DNA of 39,543 bases from a virus, in the IMG/VR virus record IMGVR_UViG_3300047678_000608, positions 1 to 39,543 of that record. The stretch is one strand, 5' to 3'. The notes under the pieces were generated by a model, which was given only the letters and a program-made list of their open reading frames with translations, ran no database searches and had not been told where the DNA came from. This document shows, piece after piece, positions 16,122 to 23,069 of the stretch; positions within the stretch are counted from its first letter, which is position 1, and each line of letters opens with the position of its first letter. The translations under genes and the position numbers were made by a program.

Positions 16122-16787
16122 GCTTGATCTCTCCGAAGAACATGCGCTCTAGCGCCTTGATCGCCTCGCCTGGCGAAGTGGCTTCGAGCAGGGCTTGCGA
16201 TGGCTGCACCGTCGGAAGGCCCGGGATAACGAAGCGGCCCGAAGGCGCCGCGTCATCTTCAGGCCCTGGCAGCGACGGATGTCGGATGGACGCGCCACGC
16301 TCCTCTGCCGGCGCCTTCCAGCCAACATAGGCCGCGACCATCCGGTGCACGGGCGGGCATTGGTTCCATTGCCGCATCAGCGCATTGAGACGGGGAATCG
16401 TCAGCGTGCCGGCCTCGCTCCACGTCCAGCCGGTGTTGGCCACGACAACGGCGCGCAGGTCGAACCAGGTCAGCGATTCCCCACAGCGTTTGGGTCGCTC
16501 TCCCCGTCGAGTTCGTTGAAGCCACGGATGGCATTCATCACGGTCTCGACTGTGGCAAGGGTCACCAGCTTGCGGCATCGCGCGACCGTGATATCCGGTT
16601 GCTTGAACTTCAAGCTCGCACAAGCGATTTCCGCCACGGCGGCCATTGCCTGAGCCGTGCCGTGGCCGCCAACTGCTGCACCCGCGGCTATTTCGAACTG
16701 GCCTTCCAGTTCCTCGACCTGGTCGAGGTCGAGCGCGCGGAAGATGAACTGCTGCTCGCCGAGCGTCAGCGTCACGAACTCTTTCAT
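16105..16787 (-). CDS. Tail assembly chaperone GT, made by -1 frameshift
   Basis: The long form of the tail chaperone. Translation starts at 16787, reads 100 codons of the G frame, slips back one base at CCCAAAC (16494-16488) and continues to a stop at 16105, giving about 227 residues. The T part is Pro/Trp-rich (NTGWTWSEAGTLTIP, then GRFVIPGLPTVQPSQ) and has no credible start of its own. In lambda-like phages G and GT bind the tape measure and recruit tail tube protein; the ratio is set by slippage. Position between major tail protein and tape measure is exactly right. The mechanism is deduced from the sequence. Confidence 0.8.
16470..16787 (-). CDS. Tail assembly chaperone G
   Basis: A 105-residue short form, ending five codons after the slippery site. 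The N-terminus is beta-like (MKEFVTLTLGEQQFIFRALD), then an acidic helix (VEELEGQFEIAAG), then HTH-like helices. This size and order are usual for gpG-type chaperones, which coat the tape measure before tube polymerisation and are absent from virions. ATG 16787 lies 11 bases downstream of the major tail protein stop, with GGAGCGGCGC upstream. The C-terminus (DGESDPNAVGNR) holds the slip codons Pro99 and Asn100. Confidence 0.85.
   Translation of the reverse strand: MKEFVTLTLGEQQFIFRALDLDQVEELEGQFEIAAGAAVGGHGTAQAMAAVAEIACASLKFKQPDITVARCRKLVTLATVETVMNAIRGFNELDGESDPNAVGNR
16488..16494 (-). other. Programmed -1 frameshift site CCCAAAC
   Basis: On the coding strand the heptamer reads C CCA AAC in the G frame, a canonical X XXY YYZ slippery sequence. 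Re-pairing gives CCC AAA, still Pro, then Lys. The -1 frame is open from upstream of the site to 16105, while the zero frame stops at 16472-16470. No other slippery heptamer is evident in the overlap. Confidence 0.8.
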
Positions 16788-16797
16788 GCGCCGCTCC

Positions 16798-17556
16798 TTA
16801 TGTCTGGCAGATGTAGCCGGCCGAGCCGGTGCCATCGTCCAGGGCCATGAAGCTGAAGTCCAGGATGCTGAAGTCGTCGTTCTTCAGCGGCAGCGTGAAC
16901 TTGTCGCTCTGGCAGTTGGTGAGCTTGAGCGCGAAATTCGAGCCCTTGCTGCTGTTGAGCAGCATCACGCTGAAGCTCGGGCTGTAACCCATGAGCTGGT
17001 TGGACAGCGGGATGACCAGGCCGCCGGTCGACGCGGAATATTCGTAGCTGACCAGCATCGCGATGCCCGTGTCGGCCGCGGCGAATGTGTAGACGCCTGC
17101 ACCGCTGACCGAATACTGCCCTGTCACCGGCGCGCTGGCCACGCGGGTGTATTGCGCGCCGGCGGCGCTCTGTACGCCCAGGTCGCTCACGAACGTGCCG
17201 CTGCCGGGCGGCGCGACCGTGATCTGGTACGGCGTCGCCGGGACGGGGGCGGCATAGTCGAACACCGGCAACTTGACGCCGACGGTCGGCGTCACGCCGA
17301 AGTGCAAGGCCGCATAGGCGGCGCCGTTGATGTCGGCGGCCTTCGCGTCGAAGGTCCATTTCGCGTTGCCGCGGCCCTGGTCGACGGGCAGCTGGTTGGC
17401 GCCGTAGAGCTGCTTCGAATCGAACGAGAAGTCGGCCTGCACGTCCTGCAGGATGCCGAGGCGGTACGACGCCGGCACGGCGAGGATGTTGCCCGCCGCG
17501 TCGGTGCGCGTCGTGGCAACCATGATGCCGATGCCGAATTTTTGCTTGGTTCCCAT
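16798..17556 (-). CDS. Major tail tube protein
   Basis: A 252-residue beta-rich protein positioned between the tail terminator region and the tail chaperones, where the tube protein (lambda gpV equivalent) lies. A tube-like core at the N-terminus (GILQDVQADFSFDSKQL and AKWTFDAKAADING) resembles other siphovirus tube proteins. A Gly/Ser/Ala-rich insertion (residues about 105-185, with GTFVSDLGVQSAAGAQY and GQYSVSGAGVYTFAA) looks like an added surface domain. The core then resumes (YSPSFSVMLLNSSKG). The ATG at 17556 has AAGGAG upstream. Confidence 0.85.
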   Translation of the reverse strand: MGTKQKFGIGIMVATTRTDAAGNILAVPASYRLGILQDVQADFSFDSKQLYGANQLPVDQGRGNAKWTFDAKAADINGAAYAALHFGVTPTVGVKLPVFDYAAPVPATPYQITVAPPGSGTFVSDLGVQSAAGAQYTRVASAPVTGQYSVSGAGVYTFAAADTGIAMLVSYEYSASTGGLVIPLSNQLMGYSPSFSVMLLNSSKGSNFALKLTNCQSDKFTLPLKNDDFSILDFSFMALDDGTGSAGYICQT

Positions 17557-17594
17557 GGTGATGGGGCTCCTTCAGTGGGTGTCGTGGCGACCGA

Positions 17595-17834
17595 TCAGGC
17601 CGAGGTCGACAGCGGGACGAACTCGGTCTGCCCGACCGAGGTGGACTTGTGCACGACGACCACGTGCTCGGCCTCGGGCTCCGCTTCGACCGCATCCGGG
17701 TCGGAGACGAACTCGAACGCGCCGGGATGCGCGGCCGCCACGTCGGTGCCGAGCTCGACTTCCTCGCCGGGCGTCTTGACGCTGCCGTCGCCGGCGCGGC
17801 ACGAATGGCCGGGGCGGACTTTGTAGATGGGCAT
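17595..17834 (-). CDS. Small acidic virion-associated hypothetical protein
   Basis: A 79-residue protein with a strong ribosome binding site (AAGGAGAG). The sequence KVRPGHSCRAGDGSVKTPGE, followed by a run rich in Glu and Asp, resembles short phage proteins containing a small beta domain of the kind K..PG..........G..V. Such genes often lie between tail terminator and tube genes and may decorate the particle or assist tail completion. I do not recognise a named family. Confidence 0.7.
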   Translation of the reverse strand: MPIYKVRPGHSCRAGDGSVKTPGEEVELGTDVAAAHPGAFEFVSDPDAVEAEPEAEHVVVVHKSTSVGQTEFVPLSTSA

Positions 17835-17845
17835 GGATCTCTCCT

Positions 17846-18262
17846 TCAAAGGGTGGATTGATTGATCAGGTACTTGAAGCGGTAGCTGCAGACCTTGATG
17901 AGCGACGTGAGGTCGGCTTCTTCGCGCTCGTAGCTCGACGCCACGATGCGGATGCCGGGTGCCAGGCCCCGCAGCACGGCGTCGGTGACGATCGGCCCGT
18001 GCACGGCTCCATGGATCGTCTCGGCGACCGGCGTCGGCACGTCGTCGCGCACGTCGATGCGGATCTCGATCGTGGCCTGGTGCAAGTCGAAGTCGTCGCT
18101 TTCCGGCTCCGACTCGTCGTCGCGCACCAGCACGTTGACGCAAGGCTCTTCGGCCCGACTCTCTGCGTCGACGCGATCGCGATAGACCTGCGTTCCCGCC
18201 GGCACGTTGGCCTTCAGCACCACGTCGAGCTGATCGAGGATCTGCGCGATGACGGTGCTCAT
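17846..18262 (-). CDS. Tail terminator / gpU-like minor tail protein
   Basis: A 138-residue protein. Its order (after head closure, before tube protein), length and layout match tail terminators that cap the tube and join it to the head. The N-terminal helix (VIAQILDQLDVVLKANVPAG), central strands (EPCVNVLVRDDE, then QATIEIRIDVRDD) and a C-terminal strand pair (DLTSLIKVCSYRFKYLI) are the gpU-like arrangement. ATG 18262 overlaps the stop of the upstream connector gene. The call rests mostly on synteny. Confidence 0.75.
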   Translation of the reverse strand: MSTVIAQILDQLDVVLKANVPAGTQVYRDRVDAESRAEEPCVNVLVRDDESEPESDDFDLHQATIEIRIDVRDDVPTPVAETIHGAVHGPIVTDAVLRGLAPGIRIVASSYEREEADLTSLIKVCSYRFKYLINQSTL

Positions 18263-18570
18263 GCCAGCTTCGTGACCTTGGCCTGGCTGAACACCGCGTC
18301 CTCGAGCTGGCGCGGATCGGTGCGCAGCTTGTATGTCGCGCCGCCGCCAGTGCCGCCGATCAGCAGCTGCTCGCCGCGCTTGAGGCCGAGCCACGCCGTC
18401 GTCTCGAACGTCACCTGGTACTCGCGGCTGATGACCTCGCCGGCGCCGACATCTGCGTCGGCCTGGTCGAAGATCATCAGGCCGCTCGGCAAAGGCATCG
18501 TCGAGCTGCTCGACCAGGTGACGGGGTCACCGTAGTCGGCCAGGAACGTCGCGGCGTCGGCAGCGAACAC
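18259..18570 (-). CDS. Head closure / gpFII-like connector
   Basis: A 103-residue protein beginning at GTG 18570. The N-terminus (FAADAATFLADYGDPVTW) is typical of head-tail attachment proteins that start with a short helix and an FxxDFG-like turn. The C-terminal half is small-barrel-like (YQVTFETTAWLGLKRGEQLL, then TYKLRTDPRQLEDAVF). This matches lambda gpFII-type head completion proteins, which seal the filled head and bind the tail. It is coupled to the tail terminator by a 4-base overlap. There is no strong ribosome binding site, so the start could lie elsewhere. Confidence 0.75.
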   Translation of the reverse strand: MFAADAATFLADYGDPVTWSSSSTMPLPSGLMIFDQADADVGAGEVISREYQVTFETTAWLGLKRGEQLLIGGTGGGATYKLRTDPRQLEDAVFSQAKVTKLA

Positions 18571-18582
18571 AGGCCGGCTCGC

Positions 18583-18918
18583 TCAGGCGGTTGCAGACGT
18601 CGACGACTTGGCCGGAGGCGCCATGGCGCCGCTGGCGACCATCGCCTGGCCGAGCGCCTTGACCAGCGCCTCGACGAGGTCGGCCGGCTGCATGCCGGCC
18701 TGCTTGGCCACATGCGCTGCCTTCTCGGCCTCGAGCGCATCGTCGCGATCCTTTTGACTGGCGAACTCGAGCTTGTGCGCATGCAGCGCGGCTTCGGCGT
18801 CGTCGAAAGAGACGGTCTCGCCGGATTCGAAGCGACGCTCGCCGGTCTTGCCGTCGGGCAGCTTGGTCTGCTGCACAACGACGAAGCCGTCGCGCACCAC
18901 GTATTTCTTGGTAGCCAT
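18583..18918 (-). CDS. Hypothetical head-module protein
   Basis: A 111-residue protein in the position of lambda gpFI, after the capsid and before the head closure gene. The N-terminal 45 residues (KKYVVRDGFVVVQQTKLPDG and the following ESGETVSFDD) look like a small beta domain found on short virion proteins. The rest is a charged helix and an Ala/Ser tail. The ATG at 18918 has GGAGATC upstream. It may stabilise the connector or act in packaging, but this is inference from position only. Confidence 0.7.
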   Translation of the reverse strand: MATKKYVVRDGFVVVQQTKLPDGKTGERRFESGETVSFDDAEAALHAHKLEFASQKDRDDALEAEKAAHVAKQAGMQPADLVEALVKALGQAMVASGAMAPPAKSSTSATA

Positions 18919-18945
18919 GGAAAGATCTCCGATCTGGAAAACGAA

Positions 18946-18968
18946 GCGGCCCGGGTTTGCCGGGCCGC
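18946..18968 (-). terminator. Terminator downstream of the capsid gene
   Basis: A perfect 9-bp stem (GCGGCCCGG with CCGGGCCGC) and a 5-base loop lie between the capsid stop and the next gene. On the leftward transcript it is followed by TTCGTTTTCC, a modest U-rich tail. It could lower expression of the connector and tail genes relative to capsid, a common phage device. Confidence 0.6.
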
Positions 18969-19007
18969 CGCTTGGATGGATGAAAGGGCTGGCGATCAGC
19001 CGGTCGA

Positions 19008-20459
19008 TCAGGGCGTGAGGGCGTCGCTCATCACAGCGAACGACGCCGCGTGGCGCACCGCGATGTCGATCGACTGCAGCACCCGCAGCAGCACGCCGCC
19101 GTTCTTGAACACCGCCGCGTCGTATGGATTCGGCACGATCTCGACCACGCCCCACTCGCCGATCAGCAGCTCGGTCCAGGCGCCGAAAAAGATTTCGCTG
19201 CACACGCCCGCGCTCGTGCCCTTGGTCAGCGTGCTGCGCGCCTGATTGCTGCGCGCCATGGTGTAGCCGTTGATTTCGCCCGGCGTGCCGCTCCGCTGGC
19301 CCAGCGCGTTGGCCGTCCAGAGGTACTGGCCTGTGGTCGACACCAGCTTCTTCAGCGAGCCGATGGTCTTGGCGTTGGCCAGGTAGGCCAGCGAGTCCTC
19401 CGGCGCGTTGGCCGCGGTGACCTGTGTCTCCAGGTCGATCAGGTTGTTGATCGTCACCGCCGCGCCGTTCGTGCCGCCGACCACCGACCCGATGCCCGAC
19501 TGGTTCGCGATGCCGAGCGGCACGCCGCCCGTACCCGAGCCCGAGAGCGAGGCCAGGTCGACGCCGAGCGCCACCGCCGCCATCAGGTCGGCGCGGGCAA
19601 TCATGTCGATGTCCGGCGTGGACTGCATCAGCATGTTGCGCGTGACCTGGCTGTAGGTGCCGATGGTCTTCATGCTCAGGCTCACCGAGTCGAACGTCGC
19701 TTCGCTCTCGGTCGTGTTCGTACCTTCCGTCGTCCAGAAGGTGCTCGACTGGCCGTTTTGCCGCGGGATCGTGACGCTGCCGACCAAGCCGCTCAGGATC
19801 GTCGCGCCGAGCGACATCACGCGCGCCTTGTTGCGCAGCACCTCGATGAAGCTGCCGGCGAGAAGCTGCGTAGCCACCAACGTGCCGCCCGTGCTGCCGG
19901 CTCCCGGCGTGCCGACCGTATACGCCGCGCGCTGGCCGAATTGGATGTTGGTCGGGATGAAGAAGCCGCGCTCGTTCTCCGGGCCGCGGCCCAGGCGCTT
20001 CGACACCTCGTTGCTGCACTCGAGCTCGAAGCCGGCCTTGTCCCACTTGCCGTTCAGCGACGCGTTGACCGCGCGGATCATGCTGTAGCGCGCCTTGTCG
20101 CGCTCGCTCAGGTCGGGATTGTGCGAGCCGCCGAAGTCGGCTGCGGGCTTCCCTGCAGCGTGCGCACGTTCGAGGACGATGTCGCTCACGGTGACACGCG
20201 CCTGTTCGATCGTCGCGCCCTTCTGGATCATCGCCGTGCGCACCTCGGTCGACACGTCGTACTTCTTGCAAAGCGCCTCGATCTCGGTCATGCGGGCGCG
20301 CTCGGCTTCGGCGCCGCGCTGCGCACCGCGCTGTTCAATGACAGCGGTGTCGCCGTTCGCAACGGTGGTGGCCTGCACCGCGGTGCCGCCGGTACCGCCG
20401 CCGCCGTCGGGGTTGGCCTGCTCTTGCGGCCGCTGATGGCCGCGGAAACGAACGTTCAT
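19008..20459 (-). CDS. Major capsid protein from internal start
   Basis: An in-frame ATG at 20459 (Met220 of the fusion, MNVRFRGHQRPQEQ) is preceded by AGGAGCAATCC, a better ribosome binding site than that of the full-length start. The product would be 483 residues: a glycine-rich N-terminal segment, a helical delta-like scaffold region to about residue 130, then the HK97 core. Making capsid in excess over the protease from one gene parallels lambda C/Nu3-type nested genes. The start is inferred from sequence. Confidence 0.65.
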   Translation of the reverse strand: MNVRFRGHQRPQEQANPDGGGGTGGTAVQATTVANGDTAVIEQRGAQRGAEAERARMTEIEALCKKYDVSTEVRTAMIQKGATIEQARVTVSDIVLERAHAAGKPAADFGGSHNPDLSERDKARYSMIRAVNASLNGKWDKAGFELECSNEVSKRLGRGPENERGFFIPTNIQFGQRAAYTVGTPGAGSTGGTLVATQLLAGSFIEVLRNKARVMSLGATILSGLVGSVTIPRQNGQSSTFWTTEGTNTTESEATFDSVSLSMKTIGTYSQVTRNMLMQSTPDIDMIARADLMAAVALGVDLASLSGSGTGGVPLGIANQSGIGSVVGGTNGAAVTINNLIDLETQVTAANAPEDSLAYLANAKTIGSLKKLVSTTGQYLWTANALGQRSGTPGEINGYTMARSNQARSTLTKGTSAGVCSEIFFGAWTELLIGEWGVVEIVPNPYDAAVFKNGGVLLRVLQSIDIAVRHAASFAVMSDALTP

Positions 20460-21116
20460 GGATTGCTCCTGTGGAGTTGCTGGGTTGGAATGCGCACCAG
20501 GCGCGGTTGACACGCCCGGCGCGCCGCTATCGGCTGGCGCTGGGGTGGTGGCGGCGGCAGATCGGGTCTCGATCTGCACGCCGTTTTCTGTGCGGACGTC
20601 TGCACTGCGGCCGGCGCCCACAGTCGGGTCGGCGGGCACCGTGACGAGCGAGATCTCGTACGGCTCCCAGTCGATCGCGGTCAATGTCTCGGCTTCGGTG
20701 TCCTCGACGAACTTGAATACGCGGTACATGAAGGACACGTTGACCAGCACGCCGTCGGCGACCTGCTGCATCGCCCACTCGCCGCGCTCGTCCTTGCCGA
20801 AGCGCACGTCGGCGCGCGCGACTCGGTCCTTGCCGATCGCGATGCTGCCCACGACGCCGAGCAAGTCGTCCATGTCGTGGTTGAAGAGCAGCGGCAGCGA
20901 GTCCTGCCGCGCACCGGTCCGCATCGCGCCGGGCGCCATGCTGAGGATCTCGGTGCCGTACCACATGTCGACCGGGGTCTCGGATGCGAAGGCGAGCGTG
21001 GCCACGCGGTTCGAGAGGTCAACGACACCGTCTTGCGGCTCGCCCTTCGGCAGCAGGCGAAGGCTGACGGTGCGGCACTGCGGCGTCAGGGTCGCCGGGC
21101 GCTGTTTGATGGTCAT
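19008..21116 (-). CDS. Fused HK97-type prohead protease and major capsid protein
   Basis: A 702-residue fusion. Residues 1-170 are a U35/S78-type prohead protease: His in LPLLFNHD (His80) and Ser in VLVNVSFMYRV (Ser128), with the trailing YEISLVTVPADP strand. A Pro/Ala-rich linker follows (about 180-220). Residues 285-702 are an HK97-fold capsid protein (RGFFIPTNIQF, NKARVMSLGAT, VTIPRQNG, YSQVTRNMLMQS, DLASLSGSGTGG). The protease normally removes the scaffold domain and itself during head maturation. An internal start at 20459 has its own good ribosome binding site, so capsid is probably also made separately. ATG 21116 has AAAAGG upstream. Confidence 0.93.
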   Translation of the reverse strand: MTIKQRPATLTPQCRTVSLRLLPKGEPQDGVVDLSNRVATLAFASETPVDMWYGTEILSMAPGAMRTGARQDSLPLLFNHDMDDLLGVVGSIAIGKDRVARADVRFGKDERGEWAMQQVADGVLVNVSFMYRVFKFVEDTEAETLTAIDWEPYEISLVTVPADPTVGAGRSADVRTENGVQIETRSAAATTPAPADSGAPGVSTAPGAHSNPATPQEQSMNVRFRGHQRPQEQANPDGGGGTGGTAVQATTVANGDTAVIEQRGAQRGAEAERARMTEIEALCKKYDVSTEVRTAMIQKGATIEQARVTVSDIVLERAHAAGKPAADFGGSHNPDLSERDKARYSMIRAVNASLNGKWDKAGFELECSNEVSKRLGRGPENERGFFIPTNIQFGQRAAYTVGTPGAGSTGGTLVATQLLAGSFIEVLRNKARVMSLGATILSGLVGSVTIPRQNGQSSTFWTTEGTNTTESEATFDSVSLSMKTIGTYSQVTRNMLMQSTPDIDMIARADLMAAVALGVDLASLSGSGTGGVPLGIANQSGIGSVVGGTNGAAVTINNLIDLETQVTAANAPEDSLAYLANAKTIGSLKKLVSTTGQYLWTANALGQRSGTPGEINGYTMARSNQARSTLTKGTSAGVCSEIFFGAWTELLIGEWGVVEIVPNPYDAAVFKNGGVLLRVLQSIDIAVRHAASFAVMSDALTP

Positions 21117-21136
21117 GCTGATTGCCTTTTGGCCAT

Positions 21137-21161
21137 GAAAAAGGCCGCTCGAGAGCGGCCT
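21137..21161 (-). terminator. Terminator between the SGNH gene and the capsid gene
   Basis: On the leftward strand an 8-bp perfect stem (AGGCCGCT with AGCGGCCT, loop CTCG) is followed directly by TTTTTC. It lies after the SGNH stop (21189) and before the protease-capsid start (21116), so either late antitermination reads through it or the capsid has its own promoter. Confidence 0.75.
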
Positions 21162-21188
21162 GGATGGCTGGGTTTCGTGGTTCGTCGG

Positions 21189-23069
21189 TCAGGCGCCGAC
21201 CTTGCGAAGTTCACCGTAGGTGACTTCGGCTGGATAGGCCGCGCCGGCAGCGGCTGTCAAGATGAGGCAGGGATTGATGATGGCCGTCCCTGGGGGAATG
21301 ACTATCTCCGGAGTCCGAAAGAGCATGTAGGGCGGCAGGACGCTCGGCATGCCGCCGGTGCCTGCATCGAAGCAGTTGCCCCACACAGCTCCGAGACCGC
21401 CGAACGCTGCGTTTGCCATTCCCATGCTGACGTACGCGCCGCCGCCGGCGCCGACCAAGGTGCCAAAGTAGACCTCGGTCTCGAAATAGACGGTGTCGCC
21501 GACATCGATCGAGGGAACGACTTCGAGCGTCACGCTTCCGTCGGTAAAAGTGGCGCCGATGATCTGCGACCACCCAGCCGTCGGATCAGCTCCGGCCGAC
21601 AATGCGCCGGTCGCCGACGTCGCGACATATTGGAGTCCGGTCAGGATCGTTGGTCGAAGCCGAGTGCCGATCTTGACCGTTTTGCCGGCCGCCCAACTGT
21701 CCAGGAACACCGGACGCGCGGCAGTCGTGCCGGGGAAGATATTGCATTTGTCGAACGTGGCTCCGCCGGTGAATGCGATGTGCAGCACGTCTCCGCTGCC
21801 GTACGGGTTCTTCAGTAACGCCGACGAGCGGCGTGCCACTTTCGAGATTACCGCAGTCGCGGTGCCTGTGCAGGCCGCATTCCACTGGCTCGGACCGTTG
21901 CCGGTCACGCCCGCACCTGCCGTCCAGTTGTTCGAGCCGCTGGCGTTGTTTCCGTCTACCCGCGGATTGAAAATCATCTGACTGACGCTGCTGACGACTC
22001 CGGAAGGGACGTGCGGCGCCGGGAACAGCTTGTCGACTATCGGTGCCATGGCGAGGGCTTCGTACAAGGCCCCGTCAGAATTCGTATGCACCAAATCGCC
22101 GGCAGCCAGTGTGGTCAGCATGTTGCCCTTGGTGCCATCCGCAGTCGTGCCGACGACCGGGCTGTACGCGTCCAGGACGAAGAGCCTGTCGCGCTTATGA
22201 GCCAATGCCGCCAGGCCGGAGTTGAAGATCTGCTGCTGCACCTGATTGGCAGCAGTCAGATTGCCTGGCGCGTCCAGTGAGACGAGCAACGTCACGCCAA
22301 GCGCCAGGATCGAGTCGAGCAGGCCGCTGTAGAGCGGGAGCATGTTCGCGGCGGTGCGCCCGGCATTGAAATCGTTGTAACCGTCATCTATCCAGACCAC
22401 GTTCGGCTTTGTCGGCATCTGCAGCAGCAAAGGCAACTGATAGTCGATGGCGTTCTGAATCGTCGAGCTTGTCACGGCATAGTTGGCCATGACGTTGAAT
22501 CGCTGCCCGAGCATCGCATTGAGCGGTGTCAGATACCCGTACTGATCCCAGAAATTGACTCCACTGCCAGTGATCAGCACTGATTCCAGGTTGACTGGCA
22601 CCGCTGCGCTGAGGTTGTAAGTTCCTACTCCCCCAGTGCCCGTGCCAAATGAAGAGATCGTTACGGCTCCGGAGATATTGTTGCCCTGCGGCACGCCGAC
22701 CCCGTAAATTGCCATGCCGACTGCCAGCGCGCCCACGTTGACGCTGTCGATTGTCAGAACGGCTCCAACGATCGCGCCATGGCCTTCGAAGCCGGTACCG
22801 AACGCGTGGGCCATACGACTGTCACCCATCGTCACGAGCGTGGTGCGTCCCCTGCTGCCATAGGTTGCGGCCGCCAGCGCCTGCTGCGCTGTCAAACTTC
22901 CAGAGCCGGACGCTGCGGGAAAACTTAGGGCCGTCGCGACGCCGCGGTTTACCAACTCTTGCGCCAGCGTATCGGGCACCGTCCAGGGATTGCCGGCCGA
23001 AGTCATGACGCCGATGCCAAAGCCGCCATTGACCGACGCGCCGGCGTTCATGTTGATTTGCAAGCTCAT
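21189..23069 (-). CDS. Virion SGNH/GDSL esterase with inserted beta domain
   Basis: A 626-residue enzyme of the SGNH hydrolase fold. Block I is GDSR (Ser84), block III GYND (Asn232) and block V DLVH (Asp325, His328), so a full catalytic set is visible. About 80 residues (92-172, with GTGTGGVGTYNLS) that resemble a small repeat domain of tail proteins are inserted between blocks I and II. The N-terminal 45 residues (GNPWTVPDTLAQELVNRG) look like a short docking domain; the C-terminal 270 look like carbohydrate-binding beta sandwiches. Such phage enzymes deacylate capsule or O-antigen. It lies inside the head genes, overlaps the portal stop and is followed by a terminator. Its codons are less GC-biased than its neighbours', suggesting later acquisition. 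Confidence 0.82.
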   Translation of the reverse strand: MSLQINMNAGASVNGGFGIGVMTSAGNPWTVPDTLAQELVNRGVATALSFPAASGSGSLTAQQALAAATYGSRGRTTLVTMGDSRMAHAFGTGFEGHGAIVGAVLTIDSVNVGALAVGMAIYGVGVPQGNNISGAVTISSFGTGTGGVGTYNLSAAVPVNLESVLITGSGVNFWDQYGYLTPLNAMLGQRFNVMANYAVTSSTIQNAIDYQLPLLLQMPTKPNVVWIDDGYNDFNAGRTAANMLPLYSGLLDSILALGVTLLVSLDAPGNLTAANQVQQQIFNSGLAALAHKRDRLFVLDAYSPVVGTTADGTKGNMLTTLAAGDLVHTNSDGALYEALAMAPIVDKLFPAPHVPSGVVSSVSQMIFNPRVDGNNASGSNNWTAGAGVTGNGPSQWNAACTGTATAVISKVARRSSALLKNPYGSGDVLHIAFTGGATFDKCNIFPGTTAARPVFLDSWAAGKTVKIGTRLRPTILTGLQYVATSATGALSAGADPTAGWSQIIGATFTDGSVTLEVVPSIDVGDTVYFETEVYFGTLVGAGGGAYVSMGMANAAFGGLGAVWGNCFDAGTGGMPSVLPPYMLFRTPEIVIPPGTAIINPCLILTAAAGAAYPAEVTYGELRKVGA

